A stretch of DNA of 64,000 nt from CAIWAH01 sp043755815 (GTDB lineage: Bacteria > Verrucomicrobiota > Verrucomicrobiia > Limisphaerales > UBA9464), in assembly GCA_043755815.1 (NCBI GenBank), contig JAYUSF010000220.1, positions 20,633 to 84,632 of the forward strand, written 5' to 3'. The position numbers were made by a program, and so were the translations under genes. This document shows, piece by piece, positions 26,099 to 35,800 of this stretch (position 1 is its first letter; the number at the start of each line of letters is the position of its first letter). The notes beneath the pieces were generated by a model. That model saw only the letters and a program-made list of their open reading frames with translations. It had not been told where the DNA came from and made no database searches.

Positions 26099-28861
26099 TT
26101 ACGGGCGGAGCTCGCGTAGCTCTGCCGCCAGGGCCTTCGCTTCTTCCTTAGCCTCCGGTAGCGGCTTGCCCTTGCCCATGCCGGGACGCTGGTGGCCGAC
26201 GTGGGTGAGCCAGGCGTCCTTCAGCACCCGCTCGCGCTGTTGCACGAGCTTCAGCACCTCGGCTCCGCGCGGATGTGACTTCACGAGCGCATCGGGTTGG
26301 TCGGCGTTCACCAGTGTGGCCTCGGCGCCAAGGTGGCGGAGCAGTTCGCGGGCGATCAGCCAGTGGCCCTGCGTGTTGGCGTGGACGCCGTCGCCGGCCA
26401 GCAGGAACTGCGGGTTGGTGCGGCGCTGTTCCGCGAGGAAGCGGTTCATCGGCCCGTGCGTGTCCACGACTTCCCAGCCGTTGGTGCGCTGGCTCACGAG
26501 CCAGTCCGAATAGCGGTCGAGCACGCCGTTGTAGCCCTCGAAGGGCTGCGGATACGCGTCGCGTCCCGCGGGCAAGGTGCGGCCGGCGAGCGGCTGCGGA
26601 TCAAACACCGGCGGCGTCAGGTGGATCACCCGGACGCCCTCGTGCGCGGCCCGTTCGCGCAGGCGCTTGATGCCGTCCTGGAACTTCTTGAAGCGCTCTT
26701 CGCCGAACGGGAAGTAGATGCCGTCATTCATGCCGTAGCAGGCGACGATCAGGTCGGGCTTCGCCCTTTCGAGCAGCCGGCCGAGGCGTTCATGCGCGTC
26801 GGGCCGTGGAAACGCGCCGCCGGCGTGGCCGTCTTCCGACAGCCCGGAAACCGTCTCGCTCGGGAGCCCAAGGTTGAGGAACTCGAGGTCGGCCGTGGGA
26901 AACTGCATTCGCACCCAGGCCTCGACGAACTCACCCCACTCGCCGCCGTAGGTGATGCTGTCGCCGAGCCAGACGATGCGTTTCGCGGCGAGCAACCCCA
27001 GCGTCAGGGGCGCCAGCGCGCGATTGTCGGCGCCGTGATGGACCAGGCGGATCTGGCGCACGTCCATCACGGCGCCGCCCTGTTTTCGCTGCGGCTTCAG
27101 CGCAAGCGTGTGCGTGCCCGCGGCCAAAATCACCCGGCCGAGCCGGCGCGGGACGAAGTTCTGGAAGTGGCCGGTCTCCTCGACGACGAACGGCACCTTC
27201 AGGTCGCCGATCTCGACGTTCACGTCGCTGCCGCCGTGTCCCCAGCCGCAACCTTGCAGCAGCTCAATCTCGAAGGTCCCGCCCTGCGCCAGCGTGAAGC
27301 CCCAGCTCGGCCAATCCTCGGCGCGGCCCCACCAGCCAAGCGTGTTCTTGAATGGCATCGGCTCGTAGCGCAGCACCGAACCGTGCACGGCGGCGCTCCG
27401 GGAATGGAGCAGCAACGAACCGTCGGCCTGCTGCGCGATCGGCTTGGGCTCGTGCGCCGGGTTATACATCGGCCACTGCGCGCCGACCTTGCCCTGCCAG
27501 TCGAAGAGCTTCTTCGCGAGTTCCATGACCCGCTCCGGCTGGGCGGCTGCGAGGTCCTGCTGTTCGCCGGGATCGGCGGCGAGGTTGAAGAGTTCGTGGC
27601 GGCCGTCCTCGTAGTATTGGATCAGCTTCCAGTCGCCGGCGCGGATCGCGGCGTAAGGGGTCGCCCCGCCGGGGTGATAGTGCGGATAGTGCCAGCCGAG
27701 AACTTCCCGGCCCAGTTTGGCTGCGGGGTCGTTCAACACTGGCAGCAGGCTCAGGCCGTCGTTCAGCGGTTCGGCCTTCCGCGGTGCGCCGTCCGGCTTG
27801 GCCAAGGCCGTCGCAACCGTCGCGGCGAGGTCCATCGTGATGACCGGTTCGGCGCTCACCGAGCCGGGTTTGGTCACGCCGGGCCACTTCACCAGCAACG
27901 GCACCCGCACGCCGCCTTCGTAGGGTGAACCCTTGCCCGAACGCAGCGGGGTGTTGGAGGTCGGCGGGTTCGGCCCGAGCACCAGCCCGCCATTGTCGGA
28001 ACTGAAGATCACCACCGTGTGATCGGCGACGCCCGCCTTGTCCAAAGCTCTGAGGATCCGGCCGACGGAGGCGTCGAGGCTCTCCAGCATCGCCGCATAG
28101 ACGGCGTTGGTCTGCGAGCCGCCGACCCGGGCGGCCTTGCGCTGGTATTTGGCGACCAGCTTGGCCGGCGCCTGCAGCGGCGTGTGGACCGAGTAAGGCC
28201 AGTAGTTCAGGAAGAAGCTGCGTTCGCGATTGGCGGCGATGAACTTCGCCGCCTCGGCGCCTTCGCGCTCGGTCAGGTATTCGCCCTTCGGCCCGTCGGG
28301 CAGCGTCGGAAGGTCGTAGGGCGCGAAGTAGCTCGGGGGCTGGCCGCGGGAGTAGCCGCCGGCGTTCACGTCGAAGCCCTGCTGCTCGGGGCCGAACCCG
28401 TCGCCGCCCAGATGCCACTTTCCGACGTGGGCCGTGGCGTAGCCCGCGGACTGGGCCCGCTCAGCGAGCGTCGTCTCGGCAAGCGGGAGCTGCTTCACCC
28501 AGTCGGCCGGCGGCTTGAGCTTCGCCTTGGGCGCGTCGTGGCCGGCGATCCAGTCGGTAATCTTCAACCGGGCCGGATACTTGCCGGTCATCAGCGCCGC
28601 GCGGGTGGGCGAACAGACCGTGCAGGCCGAATACGCCCGGGTGAAACGCATTCCCTCGCGCGCCAGCCGGTCGAGGTTCGGCGTTTCGTGAAATGTGCTG
28701 CCGGTCACACCTAGGTCATGCGCCCCCAGGTCGTCGGCCAGGATCAGTACGACGTTGAGGGGCGTGGTTTCGGCGGTGGCGGTTTGAAACGCAGCGAACA
28801 GTCCGAAGGCCAGCGAGAGCCAGCCCAGTCGGGCGCGCCGGAGGATGCGGGGGAGCGACAT
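26099..28861 (-). CDS. Bifunctional sulfatase fused to an SGNH/GDSL hydrolase
   Basis: 920 residues, exported (SLAFGLFAAFQTATA signal). The N-terminal half is a full S1 sulfatase: NVVLILADDLGAHDLGVTG metal site; CSPTRAALMTGKYP with the formylglycine Cys at 83; GKWHLGG; IFSSDNGG; and a C-terminal sulfatase subdomain to ~470. A beta-rich linker (~480-630, TFEIELLQGCGWGHGGSDVNVEIGDLKVPF) resembles the sulfatase-associated carbohydrate-binding fold. The last ~230 residues are an SGNH hydrolase: IVWLGDSITYGGEW (nucleophile Ser ~635), GLPSETVSG, CYGMNDGIYF and AGDGVHANTQGHW (Asp/His ~823-826). One chain could thus remove sulfate and then an ester such as acetate from the same glycan. Sulfatases alone are usually ~500 residues. 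It is first in the minus-strand cluster. Confidence 0.93.
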   Translation of the reverse strand: MSLPRILRRARLGWLSLAFGLFAAFQTATAETTPLNVVLILADDLGAHDLGVTGSTFHETPNLDRLAREGMRFTRAYSACTVCSPTRAALMTGKYPARLKITDWIAGHDAPKAKLKPPADWVKQLPLAETTLAERAQSAGYATAHVGKWHLGGDGFGPEQQGFDVNAGGYSRGQPPSYFAPYDLPTLPDGPKGEYLTEREGAEAAKFIAANRERSFFLNYWPYSVHTPLQAPAKLVAKYQRKAARVGGSQTNAVYAAMLESLDASVGRILRALDKAGVADHTVVIFSSDNGGLVLGPNPPTSNTPLRSGKGSPYEGGVRVPLLVKWPGVTKPGSVSAEPVITMDLAATVATALAKPDGAPRKAEPLNDGLSLLPVLNDPAAKLGREVLGWHYPHYHPGGATPYAAIRAGDWKLIQYYEDGRHELFNLAADPGEQQDLAAAQPERVMELAKKLFDWQGKVGAQWPMYNPAHEPKPIAQQADGSLLLHSRSAAVHGSVLRYEPMPFKNTLGWWGRAEDWPSWGFTLAQGGTFEIELLQGCGWGHGGSDVNVEIGDLKVPFVVEETGHFQNFVPRRLGRVILAAGTHTLALKPQRKQGGAVMDVRQIRLVHHGADNRALAPLTLGLLAAKRIVWLGDSITYGGEWGEFVEAWVRMQFPTADLEFLNLGLPSETVSGLSEDGHAGGAFPRPDAHERLGRLLERAKPDLIVACYGMNDGIYFPFGEERFKKFQDGIKRLRERAAHEGVRVIHLTPPVFDPQPLAGRTLPAGRDAYPQPFEGYNGVLDRYSDWLVSQRTNGWEVVDTHGPMNRFLAEQRRTNPQFLLAGDGVHANTQGHWLIARELLRHLGAEATLVNADQPDALVKSHPRGAEVLKLVQQRERVLKDAWLTHVGHQRPGMGKGKPLPEAKEEAKALAAELRELRP

Positions 28862-28871
28862 GCGGCGAGTC

Positions 28872-28920
28872 TGCCGCGAGCCGTCGCCGGCGGGAAGACT
28901 TGAACCGGAGAAACCGGGCG
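28872..28920. repeat. Upstream flank shared with 55062-55110 (duplication endpoint)
   Basis: Contains cgggaagacttgaacc, identical at 55081-55096, with weaker matches around it (tgccgcgag/tgccgtgag; aaaccgg/aacccgg). It lies 11 bp upstream of the sulfatase start codon and marks one end of the unit duplicated to give modules A and B. Confidence 0.75.
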
Positions 28921-28927
28921 GGCGACA

Positions 28928-29003
28928 GGGAAAATTAATCTCAGAAAGTTGGTTAGACCATTCAGGGGATCCCCGAACTGGAAGGTGAATGGACCGAATT
29001 CTC
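28928..29003 (+). promoter_or_regulatory. Three-block upstream motif, copy 1
   Basis: Blocks gggaaaattaatc, ggttagacc (ttaga 25 bp on) and gaactggaaggtgaatgg (47 bp on), then ccgaattc. The spacing is shared with copies 2 and 3. With copy 2 and the repeat flank it fills most of the 315-bp gap 28862-29176. A short frame starts at its ATG (28989, MDRILETHPGG..) and ends within copy 2. Confidence 0.5.
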
Positions 29004-29116
29004 GAGACGCATCCGGGCGGGGCAGATCTGCCAACTGGGCACGCGCACGGCGAAGGGCGGGAGCGACCTCGGTGGACTGCCGGGTCTCGTTCACCGGGCG
29101 CAGCGATCGACGCCTC

Positions 29117-29190
29117 GGGAAAGAATTACGGAAAAGTTGGTTAGATGGCAGCAACGCGCAGCGAACTGAAGGGTGTATGGCTTCTGGGCA
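29117..29190 (+). promoter_or_regulatory. Three-block upstream motif, copy 2 (immediately before module A)
   Basis: gggaaagaattacgg, gttggttagatgg (ttaga at offset 24) and gaactgaagggtgtatgg (offset 46). The terminal atg is the start codon of the PEP-CTERM gene at 29177, so the third block probably includes the ribosome site (aaggg) and the motif as a whole is promoter plus leader. Confidence 0.55.
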
Positions 29191-29818
29191 TTCAATCTGG
29201 CGATGGCCGCTAACGGCTCCGGGAGTGGTGCTCGCGACCGCCGTCGTGGCCACCCTCGAAGGGTCCGCCCGGGCCGCTTCGGGTTCGGGGCTCGGGACGC
29301 CCTGGGTGGCGGAAACCGATGTGCCCGCGGTGCTCCAGACCCAGACGGTGGCCCTGGTCGCCGACGGGGGGCGTCCGCTGCCCGCGCAGCTCCAGTTCGA
29401 AATCGGCTTTTCGACGCCGGAGGTGACGGCGGTCGGGCTGCTTTACGACAGCCTGACGCTTAGTCTCTCCCGCCCCGACGGCTCGGGTTCAACCATTCTC
29501 GCCACGGCGGACGCGTTCGGTCTCACGCTTGGGCCCGGCGGGGTGAGCGGGCTGATTCCGGGCGGCTCGGTCCAGGTCAGTGAAGTCGACTTCCGCGCCG
29601 TGCCGATGCCGGGCGCAACGACGACCTTCGCCTATGCGGTGGTCGTGGAACTTCCGCTTGGAGCCCGGTCCGCGGATTACCGGGCCACCTTCGACCTGTT
29701 CGGGAATGGCGACCTGCTGGTGAGCCGGAGCTATGCGCTGGCGGTGCCGGAACCGTCCGTGATGGCGCTGCTCGCGGCGGGCCTGGGTTGGACCCTGATT
29801 CGGAGGAACCGGGCATGA
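29177..29818 (+). CDS. PEP-CTERM protein, first gene of the giant-protein module A
   Basis: 213 residues. ATG 29177 lies inside the conserved upstream motif and gives a signal sequence with an RWPLTAPGVVLATAVVATLEG core. The mature part is a beta-rich domain (VPAVLQTQTVALVADGGRPL, FEIGFSTPEVTAVGLLYDSLTLSLSRPDG, TTTFAYAVVVELPLGARS) without a family I recognise. The end, VPEPSVMALLAAGLGWTLIRRNRA, is a PEP-CTERM tail for exosortase sorting. Its stop overlaps the ATG of the 4098-residue gene (ATGA), so the two are translationally coupled. It may be the surface anchor or sorted partner of the giant proteins, which themselves lack such a tail. Confidence 0.8.
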   Translation: MASGHSIWRWPLTAPGVVLATAVVATLEGSARAASGSGLGTPWVAETDVPAVLQTQTVALVADGGRPLPAQLQFEIGFSTPEVTAVGLLYDSLTLSLSRPDGSGSTILATADAFGLTLGPGGVSGLIPGGSVQVSEVDFRAVPMPGATTTFAYAVVVELPLGARSADYRATFDLFGNGDLLVSRSYALAVPEPSVMALLAAGLGWTLIRRNRA

Positions 29819-32800
29819 TCCGCAGCCTATTCCATCGTCTTCTGGCGACCTGTTTGATCGGGCTCAGCAGCGTCAGCGCCGCCGAGTTGAGGCCGTTTCC
29901 GCTGGCGGGTGGCACCGTGGCGCTGGAACGCGCCGACAGTCCGGCCGGCGTCTTTTTCCGGGCGTTCCGCCCGAACCGGGCCACGGGCCGCTGGGAGGTG
30001 GACCTGGTTGTCACCAATGGATCCACGAAACCCCTCCGGCTCCCGCTCGTGCTGCGCTTTGAGACCGCCGACCGCGTGGCTCCGGGAATCACCGGCACCG
30101 TCGTGGATGGCGACGGCAAACTCTTTCTCGATCTCACCGCGCAAGCGGGAGGCAGCGAACTGGCCCCCGGCATGGCGCTGCCAGGTTTTACGCTTTCACT
30201 CGGCGACGGGCAGACGCGGTCAGATCTGCGCGCGGCACTGTTCTCAGCTCCTGAAGCCCCGCCCACGACTCAGACCTTGGTGCGGACCCTGACGGCGGAT
30301 GGTCTGCCGCTGGCCGGCGTCGCCGTCGAGGAAATCGGTTCCGACGCGCCGCAGAGCTTCACTTCCGCGCGTGGCGGCTGGCTGACGCTGGAAGCGCGTC
30401 CGGGCGTCCGGGGCTGGCGGTTCCAGCTTCCGGGAAACGAGCCCGTGATCCGGCTGGCCGCGGAACTCACGCTGGGGACGGTCACGGAATTGCCGTCGGT
30501 CCGGCTCGTGGCGACGGGTGCCGGCGTTGTGCAACGCTTCTCCGCCGATGCCTTGCCCGCGTCCCTGCCGCGTGGCTGGAGCCCGGCGGTGCTCGTCCGC
30601 AGCGTCGCGGGAGCGCAGACGGTTGAGTTGAATGAGGTGGTGCCGGTGGGCCGGTCGGCCGTGCTGGCGCAATGGGATGACGCGGCGTTGGTCTGGCGCG
30701 CGGTGCGAACCGTTCCCGGCGAGGGCCGGCAAAGTGTCGCGTTGAACTTTCCGGTGGCGGGACTCTTCGCCGTGCTGGTTCCCGACGCGGTGCCGGTGGC
30801 TCCCCGGATTCCCAACGCGGGTGAAGCCGTCGGTGAAGTCATTTCTGCGGTGGACCCGGCCACGCTTTCGGCCACGGGTCGCGTCAATCCGGTTTCCAGT
30901 CCGGCCCGTCGCGAGGCGGCTCTGGTCACGGCCACGGCGACCGTGGAATTTTCCAGCCCGGCGGGTCCGCTCAGCAGCGGGCTCAAGTTTCCCTGTCAGG
31001 TCACCGAGGAATACCAGTTGCGTGACGGGACGCGGCGGCAGTTGCCCGCCTTCACGGTGCAACTCGTCGGCTATCGCCTGCCCGGTGCGGCAGCAGACGG
31101 CCCGGTGGTGGCGAAGTTTCCGGTGCGGCCGTTTCAATTGCTCGCGGGTGAGGAACTCGCGGAGGCCGTCATTCGCGTCGAGGTGCTGGCTCCGGCCGCG
31201 TTCAATGGCGGGGTGCTGAATGCCAGCGGTGGTCCGCTGGCGGACGGTGCCCTGCGGGTCACTGCTGCTGCTGGAGATTACGCGCGTCCTGAAGCGGCGG
31301 TGCTGCGGCGCTTGTCGTTGCCAGACCCGACCGGCCTCGTGCCCGCCGGACTGGAACTGACCCAGGTCTTCGAACTCAGCGTGGCCAACGCCCAGGCCGG
31401 CAAACGGCTCACGCTGCAAACCAGCCCGGTGACGCCGAACCGGAACTTTGTGCTCGCCCGTGCCGTGTTCGACGAAGGCCGTCACGGGTTCCAGCCCGTC
31501 GAGCGCATGACGAGCGACGCCGTAGGCGTGTTGAGTTCGCGCGAGCCGGCGGCCGGCGAGCGGTTACCGGGTGTGGACGGCGGCGGCCAATACTGGCTGT
31601 TCCAAACTTCCGCGGCGAACGCGCTCGTGAGCGGCATCGTGCGCGATCGCGCCGCCCAGACCGCGGCCGGTGTCGTCGTGCGTGCCGGCCCGTGGACGGC
31701 CTTCACCGATGCGGCCGGGCGCTACCAGCTCGCCGCCCCGGCGGGCACGACCGAACTGACCCTCCTCGATCCTAGGACCGATGATTCCGGCTCGGCCACG
31801 CTGACCGTCACCGCCGACTTGGCAGCCGTCTCCGCGAACGCGGACACTGCTGGGCTCGGCCCGCGAGTGCTCGCGGCATCGCCGGCAGACGGTTCAGCGA
31901 ATGTCCCGCGTGTCGCGGCCGTGACGCTGACCTTCAGCCGCGCGCTCAATCCGGCGACGTTGCTGGGTGACGCCGTGAAGCTCACCGCGCCCGACGGCTC
32001 GGCAATTCCCGCGAGCGTCTCGCTGAACCTGGCCCGCACCGCGATCACCGTGTTGCCTTCGGCGCAGTTGCCGGCTTTCGCCGCGCTCAAGCTCAGTCTC
32101 GCCGCCACGATTACCGACCTCACGGCCCGCCCGCTCGAAGGCCCGCGCGAGTTCCGCTTCACGACCGAGAGCGACGTGCTGCGGCGCGACGACGCGGCCC
32201 TGACTATTTTCGAGCCGGTGAACGGATTCGCGCCGATGGTCGGCGGTGCCGGCATGGCCGAGCCGGATTCGCCGGTGATCCTCGTCAACGACACGACCGG
32301 GTTTACGAGCACGGTGCTCTCGAAGCCCGATGGCAGCTTCACGAACGACATCCCGGCCGACGTGGACGACTTCCTCAGCGTGGTGCTGGTCAACCGCAAC
32401 GGCACGCGCAACACCGTGCCCGCGAGCCGGCAGGTTTTCCGCGACGGACGCGTGGGCATCTTCGCAGCGGGCGGCACCATCCGTTCGGCGGGCGAAGGCG
32501 TGCCGGTGGACTTCATCGTGGATCCCGGTTCGATTGCCGGGAAGACGGTCTTCAAGGTCGAATCCATCGCGCCGGCCGCCTTCTCGGCGCTCGTGGCCGG
32601 GAAACTTCCCGCGGGAGCCGGCCCGATTCTCGGTGCCTTTGAACTCACCGAGACCGGCGATCCGCTGACGCTCGCGGCCGACATCAGCGTGCCGGTGAAG
32701 CTCGCCGATCTCGGCCTGCCGCCGGGCGCGGACCCGACGAACTTCGCCTTCGTGGTGGTGATGCCGCTGCGGGTGGACGGCCGGGTGGTGCATCAGATCG

Positions 32801-35800
32801 TGGACACCGCGGCATATGTGGCGGAAGGGCCGGAAGGTGGCCGGGTGCGGACGCAGTCGCCTCCATTCGTCGGAATGCTGGCGCGCAAGCTGGCGGGCCT
32901 CGCGGCGAGCGCGGGCATGACGACCATCACGCCGGTGCGGGTCGGGTCCGACGCCGAGAATCCGCACAAGGGCGAGACTGCGGCGTTCGGCATCCTGCCG
33001 TTGTTGTCCCAGGGGCCGCTCAAGGTGGGCGGCTTCGTGCGGTCTGTGAGCAAGAACCCCGATGGCACGGAACTCGTGCAGCCGCTGGCCGGGGCGACGG
33101 TGCGGATGCTGCGGGTCGCGGATGAAACCGATCCGGCCGGCTCGCCGGTGGTGCTGGACGGCGACCTCGTTTCGATCTCCGACGAGCGCGGCAACCTCGG
33201 ATTCTTTTTCAGTCCGTCGGAGGCGACCGCCACCCGGGCACTGGTCGCGACGCATCCGCGTTTCCCGTTTCAGAAGGCCCGCTCCGCTCCGTTCGCGGGT
33301 GAGAGCGGCGGCACGACGGTGGCAAACGCCGAACTGCGCTTCAGCGAGCCCGCGGTGAACCTGGCCGCAGTGGAAGGCTCAGCGCCGCCGGTCGTTTCGG
33401 TGGGCCACGAGCCGGCCCTGCCGCAGGCGGGACGCGGCGCGGACGATGGCGCGGTGGTGTTCGTCACTGGCGTGGATGACCGGATCGTCAACGCACCGGA
33501 ACTCCGGGTGCTTGGCGCGCAGACTTTGCTTGGCGCGGTGTTGGACCCCGGTGACGTGCTGTTGACGCCACTGCCCGGCGACGCGGACCTGCCGGGGCGG
33601 AAGGTGCGCCAGTTCCGCGTGCAGCTCGCGCAGTCCGGCCGCGTCACGCTGGAGGCATCCGTGACCGATGATCTGGGCCAGCGGAAGACTGCGTTCCACG
33701 CCGTTTCGTTTGGCGTAAAACGGCCCGCGCTGCCGCCGGGCAATCCGAACGACCTCGCGGCGCTGCGCGTGATCTTTTCGTGGCCGCCCAACGGGACGGT
33801 CAATCTGCCGGCGCTGGCTCCGATCACACTGCGCTTCAACCGCGCGCTGCCGGTAGAGCTGTTAGAGCCGGAGCAACTCGACTGGCTGACGTTCGAAGGC
33901 GCTCACTTCCTGCGCCGCGTGGAGCCGTCCGGCGACCGGCGCGAACTCACCGTCTTCTACGACGGCACAACGAAAGGCCCGGTGAAATTGACGGTGGGAT
34001 CGGGCGCCCAGGGCGAGAGTGGCAAGTTCTTCGACCAGGATGCCGGGACTGCGGGCAAAAATCCGTTCAGGATGGAATTCACGCAGACCGCCGGGGTCGA
34101 GACAGTGTTTGACGGCCAGACGGGCGCCGGTGTCGTGATGCTCGGCCGCTTCGCCTATGCGCTCGAACGCGGTGGGGCCTCTGGCAAACTGCGCGTGCTG
34201 GATCTGGCGGACCCAGGTGAACCGGACGAGTTCGACAGCAACGACATTGGTTATCCCACTGCGATGGCGCTGGTTCCGAACTATTCGCTGCCGGATGCCG
34301 ATGGAGTCTGCGCGCCGCTAAACCTGCTCGCGCTGTTCACCGGCCACGCCAACGAGCCGAAGTTTCTCCAGCTTGCCCAGCTTGACGATGGCGAGGTGAC
34401 GCTGGGCCAACGTCTCCTGCTGAGCGGTGGTGGCAATGACGGTAGCGGCCGTCCCTCGGTCGCGGAGGGTGTGAATCAGGTCGAATCGCTGTCGCAGGTG
34501 GTGAAGGCGAAATGGGACGCGCCCTACCTCGGATACTTTGAGCTCGGGGCGGACGTGACGAGCATCAAGCTCCTCAACCTGACATCGTTTCACCGCGTGG
34601 AACTTCAGAAGGGCCGGCTGGATTCGTTCGGCGTGGGCGGCGGCAACGACGGTGTGGACGCGAACGGCGACGGGGATTTCTGCGACGCGGGCGACCAGTT
34701 ACCGGTGCCTTCGGGCGATCCGCTGGTGACACCCGGACTCGCGTTTTCCTTCGCGCCCAAGACGCGCGCCGAGCGGATCGAGGACTTTGACTTTCACGCC
34801 GGGTTGGGATTGGTCGTCTCCGTGAGCCGGTTTCTCGGCGGCGACCTGCCGCCGCGCTTTTCCACGCTGCTCGCCGCCAGCGACACCAACAGTCTCGACG
34901 GGGCCATCGTCAGCTTCACGACCAGCGACACGGTGCGCCGGGTGCTGCTGCTGCCGGGCACGACGCTGCAAACGCCGACGAATCAGGTAAGCCGCGATCT
35001 GGCGCTGGTCACGCTCGGGCAGGCTTCGGGCGACGGTGCGCTGGCGGTGATTGATGTCACGGTGCCCTCCGCGCCGGCACTGCTGAACCGCTTCACGCTG
35101 CCGCCGGGCGAAGGTTCACCCGGCAGCATCCAACGCCGGACGGACGGCCTGCTCGCCCTCGCCACGGCGCGGAGCACACTGATGATTGATCCGGCCAGGC
35201 TCATCCTGCCAAACCGCACGCTGAGCCACGCCAGCATCGTGGGGCGGATTGACGGCACCGGCACGGGCAGCCGTGATTTCGTGGCCGACGCGGCGGGCCT
35301 CAACTTCACCCACGGCGGCGCGAACCGGCGCTACGTCGAAACCGCGCCGCAGTTCTCGTTCGTCCGCTTCAACGCGCTGATCAACCCCGCCGTGATCGCG
35401 GCCCAGCCGCCGGCCATCGTCGAGGGCTTCCTCAGGACGGCGTCCCGGGTATCCGTGGCGGAAGTCACGTCGGCGGGCACCGGCTCCGTCGCACCAACCC
35501 CTGATCCGGAGCGGCATTACTACGTGCTCGTGGATGCCCCCGGCGGCGCGGCGCAGTCCGACGGCCTGCTGCCGCTCGTGCTGTCGGCGGTGGACGCCAA
35601 CGGACTGCCCCAGCCGGATCGCGGCGGGACGGTGGTGCCGGCCGTGGTGGGCGACGAGCAGTTGGAAGGGGCGCTGTTGGGCCGACGGGTGATCGAGCTG
35701 GTCCTGAGCGTCCTCAACCTGAAGAAGGGCGGCTCGAGGCAGGGCGCGGGCGGTGAGATCGGAGTCCGGGCCCTGCTGGACAGCATGGATGCCGAGCTCG

